From positions 78,798-142,797 of the forward strand of contig NZ_FOXM01000011.1 of assembly GCF_900115715.1 (NCBI RefSeq): 64,000 nt of DNA. Reading direction: 5' to 3'. Made by a program: the position numbers and the translations under genes. The notes below the pieces were generated by a model. The model searched no databases and had not been told where the DNA came from. It worked only from the letters and a program-made list of their open reading frames with translations. Shown piece after piece: positions 14,889 to 25,341 of the stretch. The stretch is from Geopseudomonas sagittaria. GTDB lineage: Bacteria > Pseudomonadota > Gammaproteobacteria > Pseudomonadales > Pseudomonadaceae. How positions within the stretch are numbered: the first letter of the stretch is position 1; the number at the start of each line of letters is the position of its first letter.

Positions 14889-16663
14889 CGGGGGTTTTCC
14901 TGCCGCTGTTGCTGCTCGTACCAGAACTTGCGGCGCAGCAGTTCGGCGGGGTCGTCGGGGATCTGGCGCAGCCATTGCTCCAGGGCCTGGCGCTGCTCGC
15001 CGCGCTGGGCGCGCTGAGCCGCGTCGCGCTCGCTGGGCGGCGGGCTGGCGGGGTCGGCCGGCGGGGCCTGCTGCTCGCCGCCGGCTGGCGTGGCGTCACT
15101 GGCCGGCACGCTGGCCGCGGAGGTGTCCTGGGCCGCCGCGAGCTCTTCGCGCGCGCGCTCGCTGGGCGTCTGCTCCGGACTGTGCTGGTCGGGGCTCGGG
15201 CTGCGGCTCTGACTGGGAGAGCCGCGCTCGCCGGCGGACTCCGTGGCGTCGCCGGGCTGCTGACGCGCGCTATCGGCCGCGGCCTGCGCGGCGGCCTGCT
15301 CGCGGCTGTGCAGCAGTTGCGCGACCAGCTCGCGGTTGTGGCGTGCCGCCTCCAGCTGCGGATCCTCGCGCAACGCCTGCTCGTAGGCATCCAGTGCGCC
15401 GGCCAGCTCGCCGCCGAGGGCCAGGGCGTTGCCGCGGTTGTAGTGGGCGGCGGCGTCTGCGCCCTGGGCGAAGGCTTCGGCCGCGGCGGCATAGTCGCCG
15501 GCCCGGTAGAGGGCCAGGCCGCGCCATTGCGGGTCGCTGAAGCGCTGCGCGGCCTCGGCCGGGCGCCCGGCCTCGAGCAGGCGCTGGCCTTGCTGGTCGC
15601 TGCGCCACCACAGGTCGGCGAAGTCCAGGGCCATGGCCGGTGGCGGGCTGATCAGCAGGGCTGTGAGGGCGAACAGCCAGCCGCGGCGGCCGGCACAGGC
15701 GGCCAGCAGGAGCAGCGGCAGCAGCAGCCAGTGGCCCTGGTCGGCCCAGGCGGCCAGCGGCTGCAGGGTGTCGGCCGCTTCGCGGCGGGCGCCACGACTG
15801 CCCAGCAGGCCGAGGTCGGCCAGGTCGCCATCGTCGAGGCGCAGGGGACTGTAGCCACCGCCCAGACTGGCGGCGAAGGCCGCCAGCTGCTCGCCGTGCA
15901 GCCGCGGCAGGACGATGCTGCCGGCGGCATCGCGGAGGAAGCCGCCATCCTCCAGGGGCACCGGGGCGCCGGCAGGCGTGCCGACGCCGAGCAGCAGCAG
16001 CGGGTTGTCGCGCTCCTCCAGGGCGGCGCGGATGCCGCTCTGCTCGGCGGCGTCGAGGGCGCCGCTGAGCAGCAGCAGGCGGCCGTGGCCATTGGCGCCC
16101 TGGTCGAGCAGGGCGAGGGCACGCTGCACGGCCAGATCGGCACGCTGGCCGGGCTCGGGCATCAGCGTCGGGGTCAGGGCGCTCAGCAGGTTCTGCGCGG
16201 TGGCCAGGTCGTCGGACAGCGGCACCAGCACATGGGCACTGCCGGCGTAGACGACGATGGCGGTCTGCGCCGCGCCGCGTGCGGCGAGCAGGTCGAGCAG
16301 CTTGCGCCGGGCGTGCTCCAGACGATTGGGCGCCAGGTCGGCGGCGAGCATCTGCGGGGTCAGTTCGACGATCGCCACCAGCGGGTCGCTGCGCAGCTGC
16401 GCCGGCTGTTCGAGGCGTTGCCAGCCGGGGCCGATCAGCGCCAGCAGGGCCAGCAACCAGGCCAGGCCGAGCAGCAGCCAGGCCAGGCGGCTCTGCCGGT
16501 GGCGGCCGCCCTGCAGCAGCCAGGGCTGGAACGCCGCCGGCAGCAGCGCCTGCCAGCGGCCGAGGCGGCGCTCGCGGTGCCACAGGCGCCAGAGCAGCCA
16601 GCCGCACAGCGGCAGCAGCAACAGCCAGGCGGGGCGGGCCAGATGAGGCAGCAGCTCGCTCAT
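14885..16663 (-). CDS. batB: BatB/BatC-like VWA and TPR protein
   Basis: A 592-residue protein that fuses the usual BatB and BatC parts. Two N-terminal transmembrane segments (about 10-26 and 60-80) precede a von Willebrand A domain (about 95-290), then a membrane segment near 315-345, a TPR region (AALYRAGDYAAAAEAFAQG and AHYNRGNALALGGELAGALDAYEQAL) and a long Gln/Ala/Pro-rich tail. The metal-ion-dependent adhesion site is degenerate: the DxSxS strand of BatA reads VELTPQM here. It overlaps batA and batD by 4 bases each. It is probably a structural partner of BatA in a MoxR-driven complex. Confidence 0.82.
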   Translation of the reverse strand: MSELLPHLARPAWLLLLPLCGWLLWRLWHRERRLGRWQALLPAAFQPWLLQGGRHRQSRLAWLLLGLAWLLALLALIGPGWQRLEQPAQLRSDPLVAIVELTPQMLAADLAPNRLEHARRKLLDLLAARGAAQTAIVVYAGSAHVLVPLSDDLATAQNLLSALTPTLMPEPGQRADLAVQRALALLDQGANGHGRLLLLSGALDAAEQSGIRAALEERDNPLLLLGVGTPAGAPVPLEDGGFLRDAAGSIVLPRLHGEQLAAFAASLGGGYSPLRLDDGDLADLGLLGSRGARREAADTLQPLAAWADQGHWLLLPLLLLAACAGRRGWLFALTALLISPPPAMALDFADLWWRSDQQGQRLLEAGRPAEAAQRFSDPQWRGLALYRAGDYAAAAEAFAQGADAAAHYNRGNALALGGELAGALDAYEQALREDPQLEAARHNRELVAQLLHSREQAAAQAAADSARQQPGDATESAGERGSPSQSRSPSPDQHSPEQTPSERAREELAAAQDTSAASVPASDATPAGGEQQAPPADPASPPPSERDAAQRAQRGEQRQALEQWLRQIPDDPAELLRRKFWYEQQQRQENPR

Positions 16664-17670
16664 GGCTGCCTCCGGCGCAGGCGCAGCGGCGACTGTGGCC
16701 ACAGTTCGTGGGCGACCAGCAGCAGGCTGAGCAGCACGGCCGCGGCCAGCGGCCAGGCGTACAGCGGGCTGACCTGGTAGACCGTGGTGGGCGCCTGGGC
16801 CGCCGGCTCCAGGCGATCGAGGGTGGCGGCGATGCTGCGCAGCTCGTCCTGCGAGCGGGCGCGGAAGTATTCGCCGCCGGTGAGCGCGGCCAGCTCGCGC
16901 AGCAGCGGCTCGTCGAGGTCGAGGCCGGGGTTGAGGCCGTAGAGGCCCATCGCGCCGGCCTGGTCGGCATCGGCGCCGATGCCGATGGTGTGGATGCGCA
17001 CCCGCTCGCCGGCGGCCAGGCGCGCGGCGGTCAGCGGTGCCACCTCGCCGCCAGTGTTGGCGCCGTCGGTGATCAGGATCAGCACCCGGCTGTCGGCCGG
17101 GCGCAGGCGCAGGCGCTTGATCGCCAGACCGATGGCGTCGCCGATCGCGGTGTTCTTGCCGGCGATGCCGACCACTGCCTCGTCCAGCCAGCTGCGCACG
17201 CTGTGGCGGTCGAAGGTCAGCGGCGTCTGCAGGTAGGCCTGGCTGCCGAACAGGATCAGGCCGATGCGGTCCCCGGTGCGGCCCTCGATGAACTCGCCGA
17301 GCAGCCGCTGCACCAGGGTCAGGCGGCTGACCAGTTCGCCCTGCCACTGCATGTCGCGATAGTCCATGGAGCCGGAGACATCCACCGCCAGCAGCAGGTC
17401 GCGCCCGCTCGAGGGCAGCGGCAGCGGTTCGCCCAGCCACTGCGGACGCGCCGCGGCGAGCAGCAGCAGCAGCCAGAGCAGGGTGAACGGCGCCTGGCGC
17501 CGCCAGCCCGGCAGGCGCGGGCGGGCACGGCGTCCGGCGAGGCTTTCCAGCTCGTCGAGAAAGCTCACCTTGAGCGCCGCCTCGCCGCTGTCGGCCGGCG
17601 GCAGCAGCAGGCGCAGCAGCCAGGGCAGCGGCAGGAGCAGGAAGACCCAGGGCCAGGCGAGTTCAAGCAT
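16660..17670 (-). CDS. batA: BatA-like VWA domain membrane protein
   Basis: A 336-residue inner-membrane protein with two N-terminal hydrophobic segments (MLELAWPWVFLLLPLPWLL and APFTLLWLLLLLAAARP), a von Willebrand A domain and one C-terminal membrane segment (LAAAVLLSLLLVAHELW). The MIDAS is intact: DVSGSMD, a conserved Thr loop (GKNTAIGDAIG) and LITDGANTG, so it should bind a divalent ion and a ligand protein. It overlaps the DUF4381 gene by 8 bases upstream and batB by 4 downstream. Confidence 0.87.
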   Translation of the reverse strand: MLELAWPWVFLLLPLPWLLRLLLPPADSGEAALKVSFLDELESLAGRRARPRLPGWRRQAPFTLLWLLLLLAAARPQWLGEPLPLPSSGRDLLLAVDVSGSMDYRDMQWQGELVSRLTLVQRLLGEFIEGRTGDRIGLILFGSQAYLQTPLTFDRHSVRSWLDEAVVGIAGKNTAIGDAIGLAIKRLRLRPADSRVLILITDGANTGGEVAPLTAARLAAGERVRIHTIGIGADADQAGAMGLYGLNPGLDLDEPLLRELAALTGGEYFRARSQDELRSIAATLDRLEPAAQAPTTVYQVSPLYAWPLAAAVLLSLLLVAHELWPQSPLRLRRRQP

Positions 17671-18169
17671 GCTTGCGGATCCAGGTTTCCACGGCCTGCT
17701 GCAGGCCGTTGATCGCCTTGTCGTCGAGCCGGCAGTCGGCGCGGTAGGTGCCTTCCACCAGGATCATCCAGCGGGTCAGGCCGGCGGCCGGGCAGCGGTT
17801 GTCGAGAAACGCCAGCCAGGCCCGCCCGCTGAGGGTATGGCTGTGGCTGTCGGGATAGTGGACGCGGCACAGGCGCTTGAGCAGGGCATTGATCGCCTGC
17901 AGCCAGGGGCCGGCCGGGGCACGGTCGTAGGGACGCGGCAGGCGCTGCAGTTCGTCGAGTGCGGCCTGGCGCTGCGGGTCGAGCACGTCGCTGGCCGGCG
18001 GCGCGGCCTCGCGCTGCTGCCACCAGGCGCGCAGACGGCGGCGCTGTAGCCAGAGCAGCACCAGCGCGGCCAGCAGCACGGCGGCCAGCAGCCACCAGCC
18101 GGGCGCCGGCGGCCAGAAGCCGGGCGGCGGCGGCGCAATCGGCGCGGCCAGCTGTTCCAGCGGGTTCAT
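17663..18169 (-). CDS. DUF4381 domain membrane protein
   Basis: A 168-residue protein with a proline-rich N-terminus (APIAPPPPGFWPPAPGWW), one transmembrane helix (LLAAVLLAALVLLWLQ) and a cytoplasmic DUF4381 domain ending in the DRAPAGPWLQAINALLKRL and SGRAWLAFLDNRCP blocks. The family occurs almost only between DUF58 and batA genes, as here. It overlaps both neighbours (4 bases with DUF58, 8 with batA). Its precise role is unknown; it is presumably part of the MoxR-Bat membrane assembly. Confidence 0.82.
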   Translation of the reverse strand: MNPLEQLAAPIAPPPPGFWPPAPGWWLLAAVLLAALVLLWLQRRRLRAWWQQREAAPPASDVLDPQRQAALDELQRLPRPYDRAPAGPWLQAINALLKRLCRVHYPDSHSHTLSGRAWLAFLDNRCPAAGLTRWMILVEGTYRADCRLDDKAINGLQQAVETWIRKHA

Positions 18170-19113
18170 GCCTGTTGCCCCTCATGCTGCGGCAGCATGT
18201 GCTCGCGCAGTTGCTCGATCAGGTCGCGCTGGGTGCTCAGCGGCAGCAGCAGCACGCCGAGCTTCTTCGCCATGCGCTGCCAGCGTTGCTGGCGCTGTTC
18301 GCCGCGCACGCGCCAGGTCTGGCGCAGCGCGGCATCGCCGGTGTCCAGTTCGAGGCGCGCATGGGCATCGGCAAAGCGCAGTAGGCCGGCGGCCGGCAGG
18401 GCGAGGTCGAGCGGGTCGGACAGCGGCAGCAGGATCAGGTCGCAGTGGCGGGCGAGCAGGGCGCACTGCTGCTCGCTGCTCTCGACCAGGGTCCGTTCGT
18501 CGCAGATCACCAGCACCAGGCTGCCCGGGCGCAGCACCTCGCGGGCGCGACGCAGGGCCAGGCCGAGGCCGTCGCCGCTCGCTTCGGCCGCGCCGGGCGT
18601 GGCCAGCGCCTGGTTGGCCTTGACCAGGCGGCCGAGCAGCTGCAGCAGGCTCTGCTTGCTGCGTCGCGGGCGCACTTCGGTGCAATGGCTGTCGTCGAAC
18701 ACCACGCCGCCGATGCGGTCGTTGTGCGCCAGCGCGGCCCAGCCGAACAGCGCGGCGATCCGCGCGGCGAGCACCGACTTGAAGCACAGGCCGCTGCCGA
18801 AGAACAGCCGCGGGCTCTGCTCTATGAGCAGGAACACCGGACGCTCGCGTTCCTCGTGGAACAGCTTGGTGTGCGGCTCCTGGGTGCGCGCGGTGACCCG
18901 CCAGTCGATGTTGCGCACGTCGTCGCCGGCCTGGTAGACGCGCACCTGGTCGAAGTCGACGCCGCGGCCGCGCAGCTTCGAGTGGTGCAGGCCGATCAGC
19001 GGGCTGCGCCGCAGACCGGTGGAGAACAGTTGCACCTCGTTGAGACGGTGGCGCATCTCCAGCAGTTCGGCGAGGCTGACCATCACCCCCGGCAGCAGCG
19101 TGTCGGTATGCAT
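18166..19113 (-). CDS. DUF58 domain protein
   Basis: A 315-residue soluble protein of the DUF58 family with the diagnostic DVRNIDWRVTART-EPHTKLFHEERERPVFLLIE segment around residues 65-98. The C-terminal part looks like a VWA-type Rossmann fold without a complete MIDAS. DUF58 proteins accompany MoxR ATPases and are likely adaptors or substrates. Its start lies 7 bases after the moxR stop, and its end overlaps the DUF4381 gene by 4 bases. Confidence 0.88.
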   Translation of the reverse strand: MHTDTLLPGVMVSLAELLEMRHRLNEVQLFSTGLRRSPLIGLHHSKLRGRGVDFDQVRVYQAGDDVRNIDWRVTARTQEPHTKLFHEERERPVFLLIEQSPRLFFGSGLCFKSVLAARIAALFGWAALAHNDRIGGVVFDDSHCTEVRPRRSKQSLLQLLGRLVKANQALATPGAAEASGDGLGLALRRAREVLRPGSLVLVICDERTLVESSEQQCALLARHCDLILLPLSDPLDLALPAAGLLRFADAHARLELDTGDAALRQTWRVRGEQRQQRWQRMAKKLGVLLLPLSTQRDLIEQLREHMLPQHEGQQA

Positions 19114-19120
19114 GGCGGGC

Positions 19121-20086
<966 letters not shown>

Positions 20087-20234
20087 GTCGGGGCTCGGCA
20101 GGCAATGGCCGGCTTTTCGGGCCGGACGGGGGATCAACTTTAATGCATCTGCCCCCGGCTCGACTAACTTGTGTTGAGGGGTTGTGTCGGCAGCGTGAAT
20201 TGTTGCGTGCCGCGCGCAGCCGTATCGGCACAGT

Positions 20235-20258
20235 CATCGGAGCATCGGAGCATCGGAG
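20235..20258 (+). repeat. Three tandem CATCGGAG units before gdhB
   Basis: CATCGGAG is repeated exactly three times (20235-20242, 20243-20250, 20251-20258). The last copy supplies the GGAG ribosome site, 7 bases before the gdhB ATG. Such 8-base units can gain or lose copies by slippage. Confidence 0.85.
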
Positions 20259-20265
20259 CGTGGTC

Positions 20266-23200
20266 ATGGGCTTTTTCAGCGCAGCGGACCGGGACGACTT
20301 CCATCGCCAGCTGCAGGTCTTGCTCGAGCGCCAGGTCGGCGAAGCCGGTTTGGCGCAGGTGGCGCTGTTCGCCCGGCAGTTCTTCGCCAGCGTGGCGCTC
20401 GACGAGCTGGGCGAGCGGCGCCTGGCCGATCTGGCCGGTTGCTGCCTGTCGGCCTGGCGGCTGCTCGGTCGCTTCGATCCGGCGGCCGCCCAGGTGCACC
20501 TGTTCAGTCCCGACTACGAGCGCGACGGCTGGCAGTCGCCGCACAGCGTGCTGCAGGTGCTGCATGCCGACATGCCGTTCCTGGTCGACTCGCTGCAGCT
20601 GGAGCTGCGCCGCCGCGGACACACCATCCACAGCCTGCAGAGCTGCGTGCTCGGCCTGCGCCGCGACGCCCAGGGCGGGCTGCTCGAGCTGCTCGCGCCG
20701 GGCGCGCCGGACACCGGCGCCGGCCGCGAGGCGTTGATCAGCCTGGAAATCGACCGCTGCGCCAGTGCCGGCGAACAGCACATGCTGGTCAAGGCGCTGC
20801 ACGAGGTGCTCGCCGAGGTGCGCCTGGCGGTGAGCGACTTTGCGCCGATGCGCGCGCGGGTGGAGGCGCTGCGGGCAAGCCTGGAGCCGGCCTGCGCGGC
20901 GGTAGCGGCGCAGGACTGCGCCGAAGTGCGCGCCTTCCTCGACTGGCTGCTGGACGAGCACTTCACCTTCCTCGGCTACGAGGAGTTCCACGTCGAGGCG
21001 CAGGCCGATTGCAGCGGGCTGATCGTCTACGACGAGGACTCGCTGCTCGGCCTGTCGCGGCGCCTGCGCCACGAACTGCCGGCGGCGCAGCGCTGGGTGT
21101 CGCCACAGGCCCTGGCCTGGCTACGCGCGCCCTGCCTGCTGTCGTTCGCCAAGGCCGACCAGCCGGGGCGGGTGCATCGCGCCGCCTACCCGGACTACGT
21201 GTCGCTGCGCCAGTTCGCCGCCGACGGCCAGCTGCTGCGCGAGTGTCGCTTCATGGGCCTGTATACCTCCACGGTGTACAGCGAGAGTGCGCGGCGCATT
21301 CCCAGCGTGCGCGACAAGGTGGCCGAGGTGATCCGCCGTTCCGGCTTCGATCCGCTCACCCACCTGGGGCGCAGCCTGCACCGGGTGCTCGAGGTGCTGC
21401 CGCGCGACGATCTGTTCCAGACCCCGGTCGAGGAGCTGTGCACCACCGCGGTGGCCATCGTGCAGATCCAGGAGCGCAACCGCCTGCGCTTGTTCCTGCG
21501 CCGCGACCCCTACGGGCATTTCTGCTACTGCCTGGTCTACGTGCCGCGCGAGATCTATTCCACCGAAACCCGCCTGAAGATCGAACGGGTGCTGCGCCAG
21601 CGCCTGGCCGCCAGCGACTGCGAGTTCTGGACCTGGTTCTCCGAGTCGGTGCTGGCGCGCGTGCAGTTCATCCTGCGCGTCGATCCGCATCAGCCGGCGA
21701 GCGTCGACCTGCACCGCCTCGAGCAGGAGGTGATCCAGGCCTGTCGCAGCTGGCAGGACGAGTGCGCCAGCCTGGTGGTGGAAAGCTTCGGCGAGGCCCA
21801 GGGCACCGACCTGCTGGCCAGCTTCGCCGGCGGTTTTCCGGCCGGCTACCGCGAGCGCTTCGAACCGCATCTGGCGGTGGTCGACCTGCGCCATCTGCTC
21901 AGTCTGTCGGCCGAGCGGCCGCTGGTGATGAGTTTCTACCAGCCGTCGCTGCAGCACGATGCGCTGCTGCACTGCAAGATCTACCATGCCGGCGCGCCGC
22001 TGCCGCTGTCGGACCTGCTGCCGATCCTCGAGAACCTCGGCCTGCGGGTGTACGGCGAGTATCCCTTCCGCCTGTGCCGTCAGGACGGCCGCGAGTTCTG
22101 GATCCACGACTACAGCTTCACCTACGCCGAGGGGCTCAGCGTCGATCTGCAGCAGCTCAACGACACCCTGCAGGACGCCTTCATCCATATCGTCCGCGGC
22201 GCGGCGGAGAATGACGGCTTCAATCGCCTGGTGCTCAACGCCGGCCTGCCCTGGCGCGAGGCGGCGCTGCTGCGCGCCTACGGGCGCTATCTCAAGCAGA
22301 TCCGCCTGGGCTTCGATCTCGGCTACATCGCGGCGACCCTGAACAATCACGCCGACATCGCCCGCGAACTGGTGCGCCTGTTCAAGACCCGCTTCTACCT
22401 GGCGCGCAAGCTGTCCGCCGAGGCGCTGGTCGACAAGCAGCAGCGTCTGGAGCAGGCCATCCTCGGTGCCCTGGAGCAGGTCCAGGTGCTCAACGAGGAC
22501 CGCATCCTGCGCCGCTACCTGGAACTGATCCGCGCCACCCTGCGCAGCAACTTCTACCAGAGCGCGGCCGACGGCGGCGCCAAGGACTACTTCAGCTTCA
22601 AGCTCGACCCGCAGCAGATCGCCGAGATGCCGCGGCCGGTGCCGCGCTACGAGATCTTCGTCTACTCGCCCCGGGTCGAGGGCGTGCATCTGCGCGGCGG
22701 CAAGGTGGCGCGCGGCGGCCTGCGCTGGTCGGACCGCGAGGAGGACTACCGCACCGAGGTGCTCGGCCTGGTCAAGGCCCAGCAGGTGAAGAATGCGGTG
22801 ATCGTGCCGGTCGGCGCCAAGGGCGGCTTCGTGCCGCGGCGCCTGCCGGCGGGCGGCACGCGCGACGAGATCCAGGCCGAGGCGATCGCCTGCTACCGGC
22901 TGTTCATCAGCGGCCTGCTCGACCTCACCGACAACCTCAAGGACGGCCTGGTGGTGCCGCCGCCGCAGGTGGTGCGCCACGACGACGACGACCCCTACCT
23001 GGTGGTGGCGGCGGACAAGGGTACCGCCAGCTTCTCCGACATCGCCAACGCGCTGGCCGCCGACTACGGCTTCTGGCTCGGCGATGCCTTCGCCTCCGGT
23101 GGCTCGGCCGGCTACGACCACAAGGGCATGGGCATCACCGCGCGCGGCGCCTGGGTCGGCGTGCAGCGGCATTTCCGCGAGCGCGGCATCGACGTGCAGC

Positions 23201-25131
23201 GCGAGCGCATCAGCGTGGTCGGCATCGGCGACATGGCCGGCGACGTGTTCGGCAACGGCCTGCTGCGCTCGGAGCAGCTGCAACTGATCGGCGCCTTCAA
23301 CCACCAGCACATCTTCCTCGATCCCGATCCCGACCCGGCGACCAGCTTCGCCGAGCGCCAGCGCCTGTTCGCGCTGCCGCGTTCGAGCTGGACGGACTAC
23401 GACGCCGCGCTGATCTCGCCCGGCGGCGGGGTGTTTGCGCGCAGCGCCAAGAGCATCGAGATCAGTCCCGAAGTGCGCGCGCGGCTGGCCATCGACGCCG
23501 AGCGGCTGGCGCCCAACGAGCTGATCAGCGCCCTGCTGCGCGCGCCGGTGGACCTGCTGTGGAACGGCGGCATCGGCACCTACGTCAAGTCCAGCCGCGA
23601 GAGCCACATGGAGGTCGGCGACAAGGCCAACGACGCCCTGCGCGTGGACGGTCGCGAGCTGCGCTGCAAGGTGGTGGGCGAGGGCGGCAACCTCGGCCTG
23701 ACCCCGCTCGGGCGGGTCGAATACTGCCTGCACGGCGGCGCCTGCAACACCGACTTCATCGACAATGCCGGCGGGGTGACCTGCTCCGACCACGAGGTCA
23801 ACATCAAGATCCTCCTCGGCGAGGTGGTGCGCGCCGGCGAGCTGACCCTGCAGCAGCGCAACACGCTGCTGCGCGAGATGACCGAGGCGGTGGCGACGCT
23901 GGTGCTGACCACCAGCTACCGGCAGGCCCAGGCCCTGTCGCTGGCGCAGCGGCATGCCCGCGGCCGGATCGGCGAGTTCCGCCGGCTGATGCTTGATCTG
24001 GAAAGCCGCGGTCGTCTCGATCGCGCCCTGGAGTTCCTCCCCGCCGACGACGAGCTGAACGCGCGGGCCGCGCAGGGCCAGGCGCTGACCCGCCCGGAGC
24101 TGGCGCTGCTGCTGTCCTACAGCAAGTTCGACCTCAAGGAGTCGTTGCTGCATTCGCTGCTGGTGGACGACGCCTACCTGTGCGAGGAGCTGCACGAGGC
24201 CTTCCCGCCGCCGCTGGTGCAGCGTTTCGTCACGGCCCTGGAGCACCACCGCCTGCGCCGCGAGATCGTCAGCACACGGATCGCCAACGACCTGGTCGAT
24301 CACATGGGGGTGACCTTCGTGCAGCGCCTCAACGAGTCCACCGGGCTGTCGGCGGCGCACATCGCCGGCGGCTGGGTGGTGGTGCGCGACCTTTTCGACC
24401 TGCCGTACTACTGGCAGCAGATCGAGGCGCTCGACTACCGGGTCGACGCCGAGCTGCAGCTGGGGCTGATGGAGGAGCTGATGCGCCTGGGGCGGCGCGC
24501 CACCCGCTGGTTGCTGCGCAACCGTCGCAGCGAGCTGGACCTGGCGCGCGACGTCGCGCACTTTGCGCCCTGCGTCAGGGAGCTGACCGCGAACCTCGAG
24601 GAGCTGCTCGAGGGCCCGGCCCGCGAGGCCTGTCAGCTGCGCCGCGAGGAGCTGGCGCAAGCCGGCGTGCCGGCCGAGCTGGCCCGGCGGCTGGCCGGCT
24701 GCAGTCACCTGTACACCCTGCTGCCGATCATCGAGGCGGCCGATGTCACCGGGCAGCCGCCGATGCGCGTGGCCGCCTGCTACTTCGGCGTCGGCGCCGA
24801 GCTGGAACTGGGCTGGTACCTGCAGCAGCTCAACGCCCTGCCGGTGGAGAACAACTGGCAGGCGCTGGCCCGCGAGTCGCTGCGTGACGACCTCGACTGG
24901 CAGCAGCGGGCGATCACCATCGCGGTCCTGCAGATGGCCGACGGGCCGCTGGAAATCGACAACCGCCTGACCCTGTGGCTGGCCCAGAACCAGCCGCTGG
25001 TGGCGCGCTGGCGCAACCTGCTCGCCGAGCTGCGCGCCGCCAGTGCCAGCGACTACGCGGTGTACGCGGTGGCCAACCGCGAACTGCAGGATCTGGCGCA
25101 GAGTACGCAGGCGGGGGCGGGAATCCCGTAG
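20266..25131 (+). CDS. gdhB: NAD-specific glutamate dehydrogenase, large (180 kDa) class
   Basis: A 1621-residue catabolic enzyme that deaminates L-glutamate to 2-oxoglutarate and ammonia with NAD+. The N-terminal half holds the ACT-like regulatory segments of this class. The catalytic part lies at about residues 720-1230: GGKVARGGLRWSDREEDYRTE, VIVPVGAKGGFV with active-site lysines, KGTASFSDIAN, SGGSAGYDHKGMGITARGAW, and the NAD-binding VVGIGDMAGDVFGNG. The length agrees with the roughly 1600 residues of Pseudomonas GdhB. The ATG at 20266 has GGAG 7 bases upstream, formed by the third copy of an 8-base tandem repeat; a GTG lies 6 bases earlier. Confidence 0.95.
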   Translation: MGFFSAADRDDFHRQLQVLLERQVGEAGLAQVALFARQFFASVALDELGERRLADLAGCCLSAWRLLGRFDPAAAQVHLFSPDYERDGWQSPHSVLQVLHADMPFLVDSLQLELRRRGHTIHSLQSCVLGLRRDAQGGLLELLAPGAPDTGAGREALISLEIDRCASAGEQHMLVKALHEVLAEVRLAVSDFAPMRARVEALRASLEPACAAVAAQDCAEVRAFLDWLLDEHFTFLGYEEFHVEAQADCSGLIVYDEDSLLGLSRRLRHELPAAQRWVSPQALAWLRAPCLLSFAKADQPGRVHRAAYPDYVSLRQFAADGQLLRECRFMGLYTSTVYSESARRIPSVRDKVAEVIRRSGFDPLTHLGRSLHRVLEVLPRDDLFQTPVEELCTTAVAIVQIQERNRLRLFLRRDPYGHFCYCLVYVPREIYSTETRLKIERVLRQRLAASDCEFWTWFSESVLARVQFILRVDPHQPASVDLHRLEQEVIQACRSWQDECASLVVESFGEAQGTDLLASFAGGFPAGYRERFEPHLAVVDLRHLLSLSAERPLVMSFYQPSLQHDALLHCKIYHAGAPLPLSDLLPILENLGLRVYGEYPFRLCRQDGREFWIHDYSFTYAEGLSVDLQQLNDTLQDAFIHIVRGAAENDGFNRLVLNAGLPWREAALLRAYGRYLKQIRLGFDLGYIAATLNNHADIARELVRLFKTRFYLARKLSAEALVDKQQRLEQAILGALEQVQVLNEDRILRRYLELIRATLRSNFYQSAADGGAKDYFSFKLDPQQIAEMPRPVPRYEIFVYSPRVEGVHLRGGKVARGGLRWSDREEDYRTEVLGLVKAQQVKNAVIVPVGAKGGFVPRRLPAGGTRDEIQAEAIACYRLFISGLLDLTDNLKDGLVVPPPQVVRHDDDDPYLVVAADKGTASFSDIANALAADYGFWLGDAFASGGSAGYDHKGMGITARGAWVGVQRHFRERGIDVQRERISVVGIGDMAGDVFGNGLLRSEQLQLIGAFNHQHIFLDPDPDPATSFAERQRLFALPRSSWTDYDAALISPGGGVFARSAKSIEISPEVRARLAIDAERLAPNELISALLRAPVDLLWNGGIGTYVKSSRESHMEVGDKANDALRVDGRELRCKVVGEGGNLGLTPLGRVEYCLHGGACNTDFIDNAGGVTCSDHEVNIKILLGEVVRAGELTLQQRNTLLREMTEAVATLVLTTSYRQAQALSLAQRHARGRIGEFRRLMLDLESRGRLDRALEFLPADDELNARAAQGQALTRPELALLLSYSKFDLKESLLHSLLVDDAYLCEELHEAFPPPLVQRFVTALEHHRLRREIVSTRIANDLVDHMGVTFVQRLNESTGLSAAHIAGGWVVVRDLFDLPYYWQQIEALDYRVDAELQLGLMEELMRLGRRATRWLLRNRRSELDLARDVAHFAPCVRELTANLEELLEGPAREACQLRREELAQAGVPAELARRLAGCSHLYTLLPIIEAADVTGQPPMRVAACYFGVGAELELGWYLQQLNALPVENNWQALARESLRDDLDWQQRAITIAVLQMADGPLEIDNRLTLWLAQNQPLVARWRNLLAELRAASASDYAVYAVANRELQDLAQSTQAGAGIP

Positions 25132-25188
25132 GGCGAGAGTGGTTGAAATTGTGCACGGCTGGTGAGAGATTCTGCACGATCGAGGGGC

Positions 25189-25298
25189 GTAGGGTGGGTT
25201 AGGCTGCCGGCCGTAACCCACCGACCGGCCGCCAGGCCGGCAAGGGGATGCCTGGTGGCATCCGTGGCGGGTTACGCCGCGCGGCTAACCCACCCTAC
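25189..25298. repeat. GTAGGGTGGGTTAG-type dispersed palindrome
   Basis: The element starts GTAGGGTGGGTTAG and ends CTAACCCACCCTAC, a 14-base exact inverted terminal pair with further internal pairing (GCCGGC.., TAACCC..GGGTTA). GTAGGGTGGGTT elements are common intergenic repeats in gamma-proteobacteria, Pseudomonas included. It lies between gdhB and the glutamine-synthetase-like gene and could fold into a large mRNA hairpin. Confidence 0.7.
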
Positions 25299-25341
25299 GG
25301 GTTCGTCATGTATCGGTGTCGAGGCGTCAGGGAGGGAAACG

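Noticed and set aside
20235..20258. CATCGGAG repeats considered as a CRISPR or iteron array
   Set aside because: The units are 8 bases with no spacers and only three copies; there are no cas or replication genes nearby.
21121..25221. A 1366-codon frame on the minus strand opposite gdhB
   Set aside because: Antisense shadow of a long, well-identified gene; no ribosome site or family.
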